Origin: Bremia lactucae
Lineage: Eukaryota > Oomycota > Peronosporomycetes > Peronosporales > Peronosporaceae
DNA length: 64,000 nt
Assembly: GCF_004359215.1 (NCBI RefSeq)
Contig: NC_090620.1
Location: 2,390,512 to 2,454,511 of the forward strand
Reading direction: 5' to 3'
The notes below the pieces were generated by a model. The model saw only the letters and a list, made by a program, of their open reading frames with translations. It was not told the DNA's origin and did no database searches. The position numbers and the translations under genes were made by a program. Positions 47,001-57,017 of the stretch are shown here, piece after piece (within the stretch, counting starts at the first letter, position 1; the number at the start of each line of letters is the position of its first letter).

Positions 47001-48990
47001 AATCGTTGGAGCCAGTAGTCCTTCTTAAACATCGGAGGCGCTGTGCACATCAACATCCGCGCAAAAAGCGATGGTGCTCTGGTTGTGCGTACGATAGTAG
47101 CTAGAGCGGGGTTCGCATACCGTCTCTTTAGTGCACTGAAGCACACCATCGCGTGTCTTGGGCACCGTTGCTGCCGAAGAAATTTACTCATCTACGAGCA
47201 AACGTGGTGGAGTCGGTAGAAGCAGCCACGATTTATTATGTGGAGCTGTGCCATTAGTGACGTTGGGGCTGATCTCACGCATCTCTCGCAGAAGTGCAGT
47301 TTTGAACGACAAAGGAGCCCTGACGGAGCTCGTGTAAGTCAGCGAATCAGGATTATTAGACGTATGAAGCGACTTCTGTATGCCGCTCACCATGGCGTCC
47401 GCTGCAGCAAAACAGCCGGGAAAGTAAGGAGCTGAAGATTAGCCGTCTTCTCTGCCGCTATTATCTCGCTGATGATCTCCTTGATTGGAGTAGGCACCTT
47501 GGATTTCACCACCTCGGTGTGGTTTTTGGTAAGAAAGTGGCTAACTTCCTTTATTGCAGTCAGGTCGCGAGGAGAGTGAACCTTTTGCGGTACGGTCTGG
47601 TGCCGTGGGATTTCCACTTCATCGACCTTCGCTGGGCAGCAATCAAACTCGACTCCCACACTGCCTAGAATGTCAAAATTGTTGCTTGTTGTGAGACCAG
47701 CGAAAGGCTTTAGACGAGACTTCATCAACATGTTGGCAAAATCATCATCCGCGCGAGAACGTTTGCCCTTGCGCTTGCCTTCGGTCACACGAGCCAATGC
47801 AGATTCAGTAGCCGGGACGGTTTGTGGTGGGGGCATAAGGAGCTGAGAGTTATTCAAACTGCTTGGAGGCGACACTACCTGTAATTTCGCAGTGTCTAGA
47901 AATAATTCACTGGGCGTTGTATTCCCAGGAGGCTGCAGCAGGGACTACCCAGATATCGTGGATGCACCAGCACGAATAGATCTCTGTTACGAAGTCTCTA
48001 ACCAGCCAGTGCGTACCACAACAGCAAATGAAGGGTGAGGTGCACTGGCACTCGGCATGGTAGAAGGAGTCGAAGACCGTGGGGCAGCAGTTGCCTTGAG
48101 GTCGAGTGCATGGATAGAACGGTGCCCGTACGCCAGTGTATGAGCCGGGAATGGCGAATTTTTTTGCGAGAACCGGGTAGACCCTGCCATCGAACACAAG
48201 TTGATGGCAGGCGGTTCCACTCACAACAAGTTTGGGTAGGCAATGGCTTGACCGGAAGTTCATATGCCAGGTGGCGGTAATAAAGACCGCATCCAAATTC
48301 ACATCACGAAAAGTGCCATAAAGCGGCTGTGCTCCAAGTTCAAAGAAGGTTGCAGTATGAGGTCTGCGTCAAAGTCACTATCGACGCTCGACACATCGAG
48401 GAAGAAGCGTTCGGCGAGAATGTCAAAGTCGCCGAAATGATATTTGCCGCCAAGGATCTTAACTGCTTGGTCGGCTAGACTTTGGCATGCGTCTCGAGTC
48501 TTCACCTTGACCCGGAGGTTTCCGCCAGGCGTCTTAGTTAGCTGAACGAGTTTATGTAGTTCAATTTGCTGGCTAACGATGGGGTTGCCATGGTCCTTCA
48601 GCAACGATGCAAGGATTTTGCTCGGCGGGAACGCTGAAATGCCTGGCCAGTCTCAATGACCATGACAAAGCGCCCCCGAGGCAAAACATTCGAGCGAGCG
48701 CGGCCAATGGAGGCGGCAAGCTGACTCCAGTCGCCACCGGATGCATAAAGGGCCTCGATGGCTTAAATGTTCACAGCCTTGGGCCGAGGCATCTCGACAC
48801 GTGGCGAGGCGGATGCTCCAACGGTGTCACGACGGATCACCGTTGAGCGCTGGAGCAAGGCACGAAGCGTCGACGTACGCGAGGATTCGTGTGCAGTCGA
48901 CCGTGTGTCATCAGCAGCAGAGAAACGCGCAGCCCTAGCATGGGTGAGTGGAGTGTCTTGGCGTAGAAAGTGTCAGACAGCCCATCCTCG
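44100..48990 (-). mobile_element. LINE-type element, minus strand, both ORFs degenerate
   Basis: Minus-strand order from right to left: ORF1 remnants (48990-46785), endonuclease start at 46760 (LLTVNTNGI, CIQETKLPD) and end near 46130 (RLNRLDYALLS), RT at 45290-44940 (MDGLTAVSYQIALDIFG, LLKKGSRNGPNSFRQISLIG, SKVLTYRLQ), catalytic FADD at 44643-44632, and C-terminal RSRFTFLRDAHP at about 44370. Frameshifts occur between all blocks. Its 5' end runs into the left arm of the palindrome at 48948-49262, next to the tRNA-Ser gene. Confidence 0.78.
46785..48604 (-). pseudogene. LINE ORF1 remnant
   Basis: Open minus-strand pieces: 48604-48299 (LVQLTKTPGGNLRVKVKTRD, DFDILAERFFLDVSSVD), 47875-47387 (basic KGKRSRADDDFANMLMKS, then EIISEIIAAEK). 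They lie upstream of the endonuclease domain in the position of ORF1, whose product usually binds the element RNA. Basic and Pro/Ser-rich stretches fit that role. No zinc knuckle was recognised. Confidence 0.5.
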
Positions 48991-49262
48991 CCAGGATCCA
49001 GTAGAGTATGTGGCTGGTGCACAAACGGTGCACGCTGCTGCACGACCATACCATCGCCAAATTCCGAAGACAACTCAGCGGATCCGGATTCACAGGAACT
49101 AGTAGACAGTAGATTCGAGGATCCGGATCCGCTGAGTTGTCTTCGGAATTTGGCGATGGTATGGTCGTGCAGCAGCGTGCACCGTTTGTGCACCAGCCAC
49201 ATACTCTACTAAATCCTGGCGAGGATGGGCTGTCTGACACTTTCTACGCCAAGACACTCCAC
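48948..49262. repeat. Palindrome: 142-bp arms, 31-bp spacer
   Basis: 48948-49089 is the reverse complement of 49121-49262 with only two adjacent mismatches (CC versus TT in the AGGATCCAGTAG region). The 31-base spacer holds CACAGGAACTAGTAGACAGT. It lies at the 5' end of the minus-strand LINE and stops 14 bases before the tRNA-Ser gene. It is a twin copy of the LINE 5' end or an assembly fold-back. Confidence 0.95.
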
Positions 49263-49276
49263 CCGTCCTTCAAAGT

Positions 49277-49357
49277 GACAGCTTGGCCGAGTGGTAAAGA
49301 CGTTTGCCTGCTTGGCTAATGGGGCCACCCACGTGGGCTCGAATCTCACGGCTGTCG
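49277..49357 (+). tRNA. tRNA-Ser(GCT)
   Basis: 81 bases. Acceptor GACAGCT/GGCTGTC pairs over seven positions (one T-G). The D arm is TTGGCCGAGTGGTAAAGAC. The anticodon stem TTTGC/GCTAA encloses CTGCTTG with anticodon GCT (AGC/AGU codons). A class II variable arm GGGGCC..CCC is present, the T arm is GTGGGCTCGAATCTCAC, and TTTT follows at 49358-49361 as the RNA polymerase III terminator. Anticodon-stem and T-stem substitutions leave some doubt as to function. Confidence 0.82.
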
Positions 49358-49513
49358 TTTTCCGTTGTGTCATGCCGCATTATAAAGTCCTTAACGTTCG
49401 CTCGGCAGGTCTGTTAGGAATGAAAGGAGCGTGCCTTCGCGTGGGTATACAGCTGGAATGCTGCCTGGGGTACGATTATCCTAAAAAAGTAGTTCTGGAT
49501 GAGTCGTCTAAGA

Positions 49514-49527
49514 ATCATATATATAGG
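49514..49527 (+). promoter_or_regulatory. TATA-like box of U6 gene
   Basis: ATCATATATATAGG lies about 24-37 bases upstream of the U6 5' end, the usual distance for the TATA element of RNA polymerase III U6 promoters. Confidence 0.65.
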
Positions 49528-49550
49528 CGGAAAATGGATTTAGGGAAGGA

Positions 49551-49651
49551 ACCACATCGGTGGTCATTCGTAAGAATTAGAACGATACAGAGAAGATTAG
49601 CATGGCCCCTGCGCAAGGATAATACGCACTATCGAGAGGTATCGCACTTTT
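49551..49651 (+). ncRNA. U6 spliceosomal snRNA
   Basis: Contains the near-invariant U6 core: AACGATACAGAGAAGATTAG with the ACAGAGA box that pairs with the 5' splice site, the AGC catalytic triad, then CATGGCCCCTGCGCAAGGAT. A 5' stem-loop ACCACATCGGTGGT precedes it and an internal stem-loop region (TACGCACTATCGAGAGGTA) follows. The transcript ends in a four-T run at 49648-49651. The intact core and the upstream TATA box suggest a functional gene, although the short terminator and surrounding repeats allow a pseudogene. Confidence 0.92.
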
Positions 49652-49798
49652 CATTCCATGCCTGTTATTCGAATACTTGTCTCGTGGCACGGTCGCACAG
49701 AGAGGAAACTCGCTCAGGAGACGACGGCGTTGATGCTTTATCTTGCACAGTTCTCCTCTGGAAAAGTAATAGAAGTACTGGGAAAACTTTTGACTTGA

Positions 49799-49867
49799 GG
49801 GGAGAGGGTATCCTACCCCCGACCGCTGGGTCCGGAATCCAGCGCTCTACTACTGAGCTATTTTCCC
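49799..49867 (-). tRNA. tRNA-Arg(CCG)-like pseudogene
   Basis: Minus strand: 5' GGGAAAATAGCTCAGTAGTA, D arm normal, anticodon stem CTGGA/CCCAG with loop TTCCGGA (anticodon CCG), and a T arm GGGGGTAGGATACCCTC lacking the usual TTC. The acceptor 3' strand TCCCCTC does not pair with GGGAAAA. Probably non-functional. Confidence 0.45.
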
Positions 49868-50410
49868 GCCCTGACTTGAAAGAAAGTAATAGTTATAAAT
49901 TATCGGGTTTGCGATCGCTCCTGATGAATTCGTCGACCTGAGGTAGCTCTTGTGGAGAGTATTTCCCCTGTGTTGTGGCTGTCCCTAGACCGTATATCTA
50001 TGTTCTGTTTGTAATTTAGCAAACTTTTTTTATATGCCCCTATAGCTCAGTTGAAAGACGGTCGTATATTTATCGTTCACACAACCTATGCCTACTCGGC
50101 TTTAGCAAAAATACTCTACAACTCATCCGTTTCAATCGGATTTTCTTTCAGTCTTTAATTCTGTTTTTATCTAGCCCTGGAGCTTATCTGTGCTTTACGA
50201 TACCCGGGATCTCAGAGGTATCGGAAAGTCTACTGCATTTGCTGCTTTGATTGGCGTCGGGTTTGAATCCGTGACCTTTAAGTCGACATGTCGGTAATTG
50301 ACCACTGCTTCAGGGTGGTAACCCTGTCCCTATAGGTCAGTGATAGAGCACTCGCTTCGTAAGCGAAAGGTCGGTGGTTCAATCGCGCCTGGAGGCTGTT
50401 CTTGACTTTC
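49868..50410. repeat. Duplicated RNA-cluster block Y (pair of 41494-42340)
   Basis: Shares GTTATAAATTATCGGGTTTG, the half tRNA CCCCTATAGCTCAGTTGAAA (50037), the minus-strand tRNA-like element (about 50249-50316) and the Thr-like tRNA with block X. Unlike X, it lacks the family-B insert. Confidence 0.8.
50326..50397 (+). tRNA. tRNA-Thr(CGT)-like sequence (copy Y)
   Basis: Acceptor GTCCCTA/TGGAGGC has one mismatch. D arm GGTCAGTGATAGAGC, anticodon loop TTCGTAA (CGT), T arm GGTGGTTCAATCGCGCC. It is followed by the same roughly 370-base body as copy Z (to about 50770). Confidence 0.5.
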
Positions 50411-50770
50411 GAGCATCAATGCTTCATTACGGGTTAAGTTTTGACTGGCGGGTCCTAGAATTACTCTTTTCGCATTATGCTTGCCATCATCAATTCGAAA
50501 TAAAGATTGTACGATCATTACGCTATGCTCTTGTTGCATTGGAGAATACGACGCTGTCCTTTCGTTGGGGCTTGGCTACATACATTATGTCGATGTCATC
50601 TTGACAACACACACAAGATGATGTAGGTACATAGTACCGTACAGAACACGATGCGTATATTAGAATCTTCGAAGTACCAACACCCGCCGCGAATATTCAT
50701 CTAGCAGGTTGCGTCATTTATTGCGCTATTCGTTCATCCTTATTATCCTTCGCTGCTTTCGTACAAGGGT
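50398..50770 (+). repeat. Conserved body downstream of tRNA-Thr-like copy Y
   Basis: Partner of 36589-36964, with the same order of conserved blocks and the same end near GGTACC. With the tRNA-like head it forms a 440-base repeat of SINE-like layout. No A-rich tail is visible. Confidence 0.7.
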
Positions 50771-52206
50771 ACCGGCTGATTTAAGTTTAACTCAACCCCG
50801 CCAATCGTTATAAGACACGATTGTGCGGTGCGCAAGGAGGCGCCATATAAAGTTTGTTATTAATAGAAAAGGGTCAGTAGTAGATAGAAGATCGTTTCGT
50901 AGGAAGCTAAATATATTGATACAGTTTAACTTTTCTCTATTCTAAAGCCTTAGTCTAGACCCTTACAGCATTGTTCTCTTAACTTCATAGATACCTTCCT
51001 CTGTATCCTTGTGTACGTGAAGTTTCGAGGCGCCCCACCTACACTGTAATCAGTGTAAAGTCAACTATTACTGATCCGTACAAGTGAAATGTGCCCGTTA
51101 CACAATACGTCTATAATTTCCGGCGCCGAAATTGCACCACAATACAAACGGATTGTTCTCTCATAAAAAGGGATTATAATGGCGACGATTTCGTGTACGC
51201 GCCCAGCAAGATCTTCCCTTTGCAATGCTTCCGTGATGTTATCGACACCTTCTGCTGTAGCACAGTAAGGCAACCATAAAATTGAAGCATTAATAAAATT
51301 GCTTTGGAAGGGACAGCAGCATTTTGAAGTTAAAATCATCTCCTGACTGTAGTATCCATAAGCCTGCGTACGGAAAAATATGCACTAAGGGGCACAAGGT
51401 CGTGGTTGTGCGCACCATTTTAAATCTCCAGCTGCCAAGCTCTTTGCTTCTTACGCTATAAAATGAGTTGGAAAGGACAATTAAATCACTCATAACTTCG
51501 TTTCCTTGAATTTTCGGGGCGGTCATTATACAGCAGGTACACGATTGAAGGTAGATATCGGGTTGCTATGTCGTTCGTGAAGATTCGATGTTGATACAAC
51601 AGTAATTGCGTCAATCGCTCATCGTCAATTGTTCATGATTGGCTAAAATGACCAAAATGATTGGCTTAAGTGATGAAATGTGGTCGGCTCTAATTATGAC
51701 ATTCATTGGCTTAAATGGGTGGGGTGAGTTTGGAAATAGCAAAGGTGAGTTTAGGAATCCATTAAATTATCTTGTAGTAAATTTATTGCACTTAAAATGA
51801 TTAATTTCGATGTGCAACTCAGCATTATCCCCTTGTGATAATCAAGATTTAGGCTGACAATATCATCACATTAGAAAAGGTGATTGCATCACCATCCGCC
51901 ATCTACATACGCTTTTTAAACTTATAATTGTCACCTAATAGACGAGCAACAAAGCACGGCTTAAGCCTAAGAACGACAATTTTACTAATTTCACGGCTCG
52001 CTAAAGCTCCTGTGGATACAACGTCACTTTAATACGAACGCCTACCTTTGAATTGGCTTTGCGTTCTAGCGGTGTTGCATAAAAATTGCTTTTCGCTTGA
52101 TCGATGAGGGCTAATTTATGATTTCATATATAATCCGCGATGCTTCAAGCGACGGCAATGCGCTGTGCTAGAAATCTATTGCTTTCTCGACACCGAGCTG
52201 GAACAG
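50771..52206. other. AT-rich interval, no gene recognised
   Basis: The only repeat hint is GTGCCCGTTACA near 51090-51101, which resembles an LTR tip in minus orientation. A motif around TTGGCTTAA...TGATGAAATG recurs near 51640-51720. The remainder shows no coding or RNA signal. Confidence 0.4.
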
Positions 52207-52692
52207 TGTAGCGGAGCTACCTCGCTCCTAAAGTCAGAGGAAGACTTTAGGACTCAGAGAGTCACTTAGTTCTATTGAACAAATGGGTTTAACAACTCAA
52301 GGAGTCGTACAAGCTATCAAAGCTTAAGGAATACTTGTTCAAGGGAATCAGGGGTTCGTAGAACCAGTGGTAACTAGTGCCCAAGAGGATATACCTTAGA
52401 AAGGCTTCTATCTCTTACAGATCAATGCGCAAGCCTTAGGAAGGCACTTAACGCTTAAAGATCAAAAGGGGGACTGATCTTTATTTAATTATTTAAATCT
52501 AAAAACCTTACCCTAGCTAATTAAAAAAAAAGATTTTGCCGCCAGATTTATATCTGGCGGCGACCACATTTATTACCCATAATAAATGGGATTCAAGTAA
52601 CTAACTATTTTAAAATTAGATAAAAGGGCATTTTACCCATAAAGTAAATGTGCCACAACAACGGTTCTCCAACCAATGTGTGCCACATTACA
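52207..52692 (-). mobile_element. 3' LTR of family-B element (486 bp)
   Basis: Runs TGTAGCGGAGCTACC ... GTGCCACATTACA in plus reading. The polypurine tract GATGGGGGAGGG (minus reading) adjoins at 52693-52704. Shares the CCGCCAGAT..ATCTGGCGGC inverted motif with the 26546 LTR. Confidence 0.9.
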
Positions 52693-52803
52693 CCCTCCCC
52701 CATCAGACTGTTGACACCGAGTGACAACATTCGCTTCATTTTCTCTTTGAGGTTGGAACCTAAACAGCTAACCGTTTGGTTGTGTTTTCCATTCCTTTGT
52801 CTA

Positions 52804-53736
52804 ATGACAATCAAGCGTGAGTCACAGACTCTGAGCACCTTCCTCGGCGATGAGGGAATGGTGGACTTTGAAAGTCACTCTCAATCAGAGGAGGAGGAAA
52901 AAGAGCGGCGATCGCTCACGGCTTCTCCTCTGGACGAACGTCGGCGAGCCCCGAATCCGTTCCCAGAACGTGGTGCCGCTGATGTCTTAACTGCATTGAG
53001 GAAAACACAGGACCCTGAGTCCAACATCATTACAAATCCGCTCGATGAAGAGCAAGAGCAGATAATCCTCATAGAGGAAAGAGCTCGTCGTCGAGCTGCC
53101 AAAATAGCGAAAGCTAAGGCTCATAGTTAATATAGATTCACTCCGCTTAGTGCGGACGAGCGTCTCAAATAGATAGCGGGTCATAGCTTGGCCATCTGGA
53201 TCTCTGGTGACCTGGCGAGGACGCCGGAGGAGATCGCTGCTCGCGACGCTCTTCATGAGCAATTCCTTACGCCGAAGGTAATGACGCGAAGCAAGTATCT
53301 GACGCGTTTACGTGATCAAGCCCGTGGGGCTTCGGTGACCTCCATGAGGGAAATTCCGATCGTTTTGTTTCCAAACGATACAAGAGCTGAAAACGAAGTC
53401 TTACTTGAGAAATGGGTTCACCGGACGCGCAAACTCCGTAATATCTGGAATATCATAGAGTCTGCGGATAAAGGTGATGTTCGTTTGGAACGGAAGCCTT
53501 GCTTTAATTTCGCCAAGCTTAAGGCCAAAGGCCAGTTACGTTCGGCATTTATACCACAAAACGAAGAAAGGCCTAGCCAATATTTCAGTGCTTCGGTTGA
53601 CCGTACAACCAAGGATCGAAGCCGCACTGAGGCTTTAGATCCACCTAATGCCAGGTTTAGTGGTGGGAAGCGTCGTTTGACGCGAGTTGACCCTGACACT
53701 CACGACGATGTCGCTTTAAATGTTTCTCCACATTAA
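52804..53736 (+). pseudogene. Antisense ORF, family-B copy 2 (best preserved)
   Basis: ATG at 52804; one frame runs to 53736 (310 codons) with only two stops, at 53128-53130 and about 53170. Residues 1-60 are acidic (SQSEEEEKERRS); then NPFPERGAADVLTAL, a charged helix-like segment (IILIEERARRRAAKIAKA), and a C-terminal part with ISGDLARTPEEIAARDALHE, YLTRLRDQARGASVTSMRE, LRSAFIPQNEERPSQYFSAS. No known domain was recognised. A deletion of about 125 bases near 53695 removes both its C-terminus and the opposite-strand chromodomain core. Transcription from near the 3' LTR, antisense to pol, is plausible but unproven. Confidence 0.6.
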
Positions 53737-54379
53737 ACTGAAGGTTCCCCCGCGCATCAAGCAGCGCGGGAGGGGGCCGAAATTTCGGCGAAAGCATTTG
53801 ATGCTCTACGGCACGAGGTGCAACTTCTTCATGAGAACCTTGCTCGGATTGAGAGCTCTTTTGAGGCGGTTCGGGACCGTCTTTCGACGCTGGAGCGTCA
53901 GCAGCCTCGTTTAGAGGGCCAGCTGGACATCCTGGTGAGGATGCCGCAATCTGCGGCACGACCGCCTGTCTCGGCGCAAGCGCCTTCAAGTCCACGTGGA
54001 AAGGGTCCCGATATGGCTTAAGCAAGCCAACGTAAAACACTGGGTGTGTACGCAGCTTGCTGGGAAGGTTTAGCGGATAAGCTAGGCCCTTCTTGGCCAC
54101 GACCGTAAATGGTCCAAAAAAGCGCGGGAGCAATTTGGTCTTGAAGACCGCGGAAACCAAGTTGGTAGGTAGGTTTTTAGCGTTTAGTAAAACTCGGTCT
54201 CCGACCATATAAGAATTAATACAGCTTCTGCCTTTGGCATCTGCTTGTTCTTTTTGTTTGTCTTGGCTATCAGCCATCGTATCCCTTACATGTCTTAAGA
54301 CACTAAATCGCGTCGCGACAAACTCGCTTACATGTTTCCGAACGGTAATAGGGCCGATATCAGCAAGCCAATCGGCCAA
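53657..54379 (-). pseudogene. Integrase C-terminus and chromodomain remnant (copy 2)
   Basis: An open frame of 240 codons: VGDRVLLNAKNLPTNL and FFGPFTVVAKKGLAY are the typical integrase C-terminal GPF/Y-like module, followed by THPVFYVGLLKPYRD and a Pro/Ala-rich linker. The chromodomain begins (LLDARGNLQFNVEKHLKR) but its core WLGYPSSENSWE is deleted relative to copies 1 and 3. Loss of the chromodomain would remove heterochromatin-directed integration. Confidence 0.8.
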
Positions 54380-54508
54380 TTCTTCCCCACCAAGCCCTAA
54401 ATCACGCAGTGGTATCGTTAGTGAAATGCGCGGGTGGGTAAGACCGTTTTATATAGAGCGGAGTATAGCCTGTAGAGGCATGCAAGCGTTATTTAACGCA
54501 AAAATCCA

Positions 54509-55890
54509 CTACTGGGAGCATGGAGCTCCAGCGCTTTGGTGTCTGAGCACATACGCTGCGTTAAACGTCTTCAATGACGCGATTGACACGTTCAGTTTGA
54601 CCATCGGTCTGCGGATGGTCCGCAGTGGACATATCCAATCTGGTGCCAAGCACTTGGAAAATTGATCTCCAGAATTTACTGTGAAACGGGGATCCCGATC
54701 AGAGACAATTGCCACTGGTAAACCATGTTGTCGGAACACGCGATCGATAAACAGCTTAGCTGTACCCTCTACATCAATGGAATCCGGCACGGCCGCTAAG
54801 TGAGCCATTTTAGTCAAACGGTCAACAAAGACCACTATACCGGAGTTACCGGCTGAATCTTTCGGTAGCCCAAAAACAAAATCCATACTAATGGACTCTT
54901 AGCATCCTATGGGGACGGGAAGACTCGCCAGTGGCGCAGCAGCATGTGCCGAGGGTTTAACCCGTTGGCACGTTTCGCATGTGCGAACATATGTGCTGAC
55001 ACATTTATAAAGTCTGGGCCACCAATAACTCTAGCTTTTAGAGCCGTAGCTCTTTTCTCTACCGAGATGACCACCAAGGACAGTATTGTGTGCCTCATAG
55101 AGGATCCGGTACTTCAAATCCTCATCATGAGGAACAACGACACGCGGAGGGTCCGCGATGTCTGTGCAATAAAGCAACAGGTTGTAATCGATAGAGAATC
55201 GATGTAACCTTGAACGCAAACGTGCCGCCAATTTTTTACCCGAGTCCGAGTTCTTTAAAGCTCGTAGCAGAGCTACACACTGTTCATCCTTGGTGTAAGC
55301 CGAACGGATTAATTCAGGAATAGGTGACGAGCTAGTCGTTAAAAGAGAAAGCTCATAATCCGGCCTGCGTGATAACGCATCGGCCAAAGCATTTTGATTG
55401 CCAGGTTTATACTTCACCTCGAAGTTGTATCAAAAAAGGATAGCCATCGAGCCATTCTCCGTGAGAGATGGGGCAACTTAGTCGCCGTGCGTAATGACGC
55501 GTGATCTGTATAAACCACAAACGGCTTGAAGCCAAGCAGATGAACTCTGAATTTGGCGAGAGCATACTTCATAGCAAGTGACTCTTTGTCATGAATTAGG
55601 AAGTTCTTTTCCACAGCTTTAAGCTGTCTAGACTCGAACGCAATTACATGTTCATGCCCATCAACATCTGTTTGTAACAGAGCACTGACAATGGCAAAAT
55701 CTGATGCGTCACAGACCACACTGAAGGGCCAATTTGGGTTTGGCAGTGCCAGAATCGGGGCATGAATAAAACTATTCTTAACTGTTCGAAAAGCATTATA
55801 TTCGGTGCTAGCCAGCACCATTATGTATCCTTTAAAAGAAGATAAGATAATGGCCTAGCCATATCAGCGTAATTTTTGCTATAATTGTGT
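54509..55890 (-). pseudogene. RNase H and integrase core (copy 2)
   Basis: RNase H at 55821-55031 (VVCDASDFAIVSALL, YTDHASLRTATKLPHL, NALADALSRRPDYEL), integrase zinc-binding region (EAHNTVLGGHLGRE; HVRTCE-like block interrupted) and core at 54886-54509 ([37 protein letters not shown] in a shifted frame). Stops near 55415 and 54900 and a frameshift near 54660 inactivate it. The whole region is identical to 28964-30345. Confidence 0.85.
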
Positions 55891-56247
55891 TAATAATTGA
55901 CGAGACCGAACCACTCACGCAAATCCTGTTGGCTTTTCGGAACTGGCCAATCTACTATGGCTTTACCTTAGCGGGATCCGCTCTAAGGCCTCAAATTCCA
56001 ATGAAGCATCCTAAGAAAGAAATTTCGTCTAAAAGCGGTACTACTAATTTCAGAAGAGTTTTAAAAAGGTATAGTTAATAAAATAATTAAAGAACCAAAC
56101 ATCGCAATATTTAAATTTGATGCCAATAACCAAGATATTGATTTGAAAATCTTGTTTTTTAAATTCTATTTTTTATTAATTTTTTTTTTATTGAAATCCC
56201 CATTCCTAGAAAGGATGTTCTTTAGATCAATATGGTAGGATAAACAA

Positions 56248-56600
56248 TGTACAGTGCATTGGACTTAGTCGATGATTACTACCATTTGCTCATGCGAGCT
56301 TGTGATATCCTGTATACAGCGGTAAGCACCCCAATCTACATGTATGGGAGTGGCTGGCTCTGCCACAAGGGCTTTCCAACGCCCCGGCAACAATTAATCG
56401 TCTAGTGACGCTACTGTTTCGCCCTCATCGAGATTATGCACAGACTTATTTCGATGAATCTTTTGTCCATAGCCGTGCGGAGCAGAGTCGGTCGGATATG
56501 GAAAACCATTTAGACCATTTGCGAGCAGTGCTCGAGTGCATGCGCACATACAAATTGTATCCCAATGCATCTAAATGCATTTTTGGCGCAGCATGTGGCG
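56248..56600 (+). pseudogene. Inverted RT segment inside the minus-strand element
   Basis: Plus-strand reading MYSALDLVDDYYHLLM at 56248 and PHRDYAQTYFDESFVHSRAE at 56420 is the middle of RT including the YFDD position (here YFDE), oriented opposite to the rest of the element. It is followed at about 56600 by the normal minus-strand RT N-terminus. Confidence 0.8.
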
Positions 56601-57010
56601 TTGTGCTGGTATAGTGGCAGCATTACGCTTATTATAAGCATGTACAATGCGCCATTTACCATTTGGCTTTTTTACACAAAATGTCGGTCTCGAATGAGGA
56701 GATTTGCTCTCTCGTACCATTGCAGCCTCATGCTTAGCACGGAAGAAATCGTCAATGACGTCACACTGCTCCCTTGATAAAGGCCATTGTCTTGTGACAC
56801 AGTTTTTGGTTCCCGGAACTAAGTCAATTTCATGACGAGCACCTCTAACCGGAGGTAAAACAGATGGTGGGTTATTACATACCACATCTTAGAATTCCTT
56901 AATTAAGAAATAAAAGGGATCCGTAGGAACTTTAAGGATCGATGACCCATTTCGCGCACTAAATGCAGCTTTTGTGTCATCCAGGACAGCTTCGTCGAGA
57001 AGTGACGATG
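56571..57010 (-). pseudogene. RT N-terminal region (copy 2)
   Basis: Minus-strand reading: DDTKAAFSARNGSSILKVPT, a stop, DVVCNNPPSVLPPVRG, EIDLVPGTKNCVTRQWPL, CVKKPNGKWRIVHAYNK, NAATIPAQ. These are the fingers of Ty3-type RT. The palm is missing because of the inversion breakpoint. Confidence 0.82.
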
Positions 57011-57017
57011 AGTTTGA

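Noticed and set aside
48970..49240. Two long overlapping ORFs with almost the same protein on opposite strands
   Set aside because: They are a by-product of the palindrome, which reads nearly the same on both strands.
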